Assembly: GCF_041296385.1 (NCBI RefSeq)
Contig: NC_091033.1
Span: 10,682,001 to 10,746,000 of the forward strand
Source of the DNA: Aphelocoma coerulescens
Lineage: Eukaryota > Chordata > Aves > Passeriformes > Corvidae
DNA length: 64,000 bases
Direction of reading: 5' to 3'
The position numbers were made by a program, and so were the translations under genes. Shown here one piece after another: positions 62,233 to 64,000 of this stretch. How positions within the stretch are numbered: position 1 is the first letter of the stretch; every line of letters starts with the position of its first letter. The notes under the pieces are model-generated. The model searched no databases, was not told the origin of the DNA, and saw nothing but the letters and a program-made list of their open reading frames with translations.

Positions 62233-62305
62233 CTTGGAATCATTCAGGTTGGAAAAGACCCCTAAGATCATTGAGTCCAACCATTAAATCCATATCCAAT
62301 CCAGG
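62233..62305 (-). mobile_element. CR1 LINE 3' end fragment, minus orientation
   Basis: TTGGAATCATTCAGGTTGGA, AAAGACCCCTAAGATCATTG and AGTCCAACC form the typical reversed CR1 terminus (…ATCATTxAGGTTGGAAAAGACCTCTAAGATCATxGAGTCCAAC). The continuation after 62305 is too diverged to follow. Confidence 0.88.
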
Positions 62306-64000
62306 CAGGCCAATTGCATAAGATAATTTACGTGGAGCAGCGACAAGCTATTTTCCATTGTCCCTCTCCTTGCTGAATACCCCAAAATGAGGGATTTTAT
62401 TCCTTGTGAGGAAAAGAAGGACATATCCACACCCCAGGCTGGGTGCTACTACAGCTCAGCCCTGCTGCAGGAGCTGAGGTAATGCGCGGAGCCGCCAGGC
62501 TGCTACGCCCGGCCACGCGCCTGCTGTCTGGCCACGTCAGACACAAAGGGAAGGACGTCTGCTCCAACCTCAGCCAAAAAAGGGCACGTGGACATGGTTC
62601 ATCTCCTGCTGCAAACAGCTCAGGCTGTGCAGGCAGGCGCCGTCTTGCAGCTCACCAGGAAGGGTGGCGGAAGAGCAACCTGCACGAAGGAGCTGAGGGA
62701 TCCTTCCTCTGCTCTTGCTTCAGTGTGCAGGAGATACCATCATCCAACCCCTTCTTCCTTTGGAAAACATGTGCAGCACATCCTGCTGTTTGTGTTTAAT
62801 CCAAACCAAAGTCCTACGGCTATGATACACGTGATTATGGCAGTCATTTTTAATTAGGGATTGTGTCAATGTATTGACATTTTTATCGCTTTTGGGGGAA
62901 GTAGAGGATATTTTCCTGCAGGTGATCTCCTCTCTTCATGGTTGTCTATCCCTCCAGCTGCACTGCTTGCTTATTAAAAAAGTGCAATGTTATTAGGCCC
63001 ATTCTCTGTGCAAGTTAATTAAGCAACTTACACAACACCAAATCCAAGAAATACAGAATTCAAATTACCTCCATCCTATGGCAAGATTTATAACCTGATT
63101 TCAAGTGCAGTATTTATCATTAACAGAAGCCCTGGCAGATTTGGGAAACAGTGTGATGAAGAGAATGCATTCAATGTCTTGCTGGGAAGTGGAGTTAGAC
63201 TGGAATGGCTCAAGACACTCATTGCCTGCAGTGATCAACACCCCCCAGAAGGTATTGTTCACCCAGAAAGAAAAGGGAAGGCCGATCATCACATTTATTG
63301 GTCATAGCTTTTCAAGAGTCAGTAAAAACCTACTGGAAAAGGCATGGTTAGTAGCAGGAATAGATATTTTTTTATCTATCTCAAAAATACTTTCGGCTCA
63401 ACAGCTTTATATAACACCAACAGAAGATCTGACTTCTGCCTGATACGTCAGGATGAATCTTCCTCCTAGATGATGGTCCTGGTGTAGATGGTGCTCACAT
63501 TGTACAGTTTTTAATGTCTTTAACCATCTTTAGCTTTGTATCCTGATAGCACCTTCAGGCTATATGTCAATGCCATCTGGGAGGAAAAGAAGAGACTTCT
63601 GCTCGCTCGCCCCTGTAACGCAGATCTCTTAACTAAAATTGTTCTTCCATCACTTGACAAACTGTCAGCACAGAACAATTATCTGCCTGTTGGCTTCCTT
63701 GTCCTTTCTTTTCTCCCCTCTCAGAAAAAAAAAATAAAAGAAAAACAGGTGAAGGAAAAGGATGCTCAGAAAAAATCTCCATGGACAGAATCCAGCTGAT
63801 TTGATCACACCACCTAAGACACTTGAAGATATAGCAAAGGCAGAAGTGAGTCCCTTCTTTTGCCACATCCTCTTCCTATGCTTGCCTGGTGAATACTTTT
63901 AGGTCTTTGGGACAGAGAACGTGCCTGTTTTTGTCTGTCTTAAGTCCTACACAAATATGGATATTAGAGTATTAGTGTATTTAGGCTGATGTGTTCAACA
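62306..64000. other. Right end of the window, no gene recognised
   Basis: Ordinary non-coding sequence with a short GC- and CpG-rich patch at about 62480-62540 and AT-rich stretches afterwards. No exon or RNA gene was recognised. Confidence 0.4.

Noticed and set aside
1..64000. Searches by eye for CRISPR arrays, rRNA, tRNA genes, endogenous retroviral genes and miR-1
   Set aside because: No regularly spaced repeats, rRNA motifs, convincing tRNA A/B boxes, retroviral motifs or miR-1 mature sequence were seen on either strand.

Overview
The window is vertebrate nuclear DNA and almost certainly from a bird. The evidence is spliced exons with GT-AG introns, a CpG-island promoter, and several short CR1 retrotransposon 3' ends. 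Those CR1 ends are in both orientations and carry the typical avian ending (…CCAACCCAAACCATTCTATGATTCTATG). No prokaryotic gene organisation, CRISPR array, rRNA gene or recognisable tRNA gene was seen. Nothing in the sequence fixes the species.

The one recognised protein-coding gene is SLCO4A1 (OATP4A1, an organic-anion / thyroid-hormone transporter of the major facilitator superfamily). It lies on the minus strand in the left part of the window. Four coding exons are visible: 4766-5591, 3440-3530, 2394-2515 and 1984-2095. They join in frame with consensus splice sites and give the N-terminal 383 or so residues. The remaining exons lie beyond the left edge. The first coding exon begins at an acceptor at 5744/5745 and carries a 5'UTR with a 13-codon upstream ORF. 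A CpG island at about 17.56-18.42 kb, with a good minus-strand donor at 17957/17956, is the likely promoter and non-coding first exon. That makes intron 1 about 12.2 kb long.

From about 18.4 kb to the right end (some 46 kb) no gene is recognised. In mammals the DNA upstream of SLCO4A1 leads towards the miR-1-1/miR-133a-2 host locus and GATA5. Neither microRNA was found here. This flank holds:
- simple repeats (A, T and G tracts, a TAA microsatellite, and a 15-bp GC-rich minisatellite inside an orphan CpG island near 27.1 kb);
- a few CR1 fragments;
- a very old 2.2-kb CR1-family LINE in reverse orientation (about 40.19-42.43 kb) that still shows a reverse-transcriptase DFSKAF motif;
- a perfect 12-bp hairpin at 37280-37306;
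- several AT-rich blocks that could be conserved regulatory elements;
- a few unexpectedly long open frames without recognised homology.

No wholly new gene system was found. The most informative observations are the ancient LINE copy, the SLCO4A1 upstream ORF and promoter layout, the orphan CpG island, and the hairpin.
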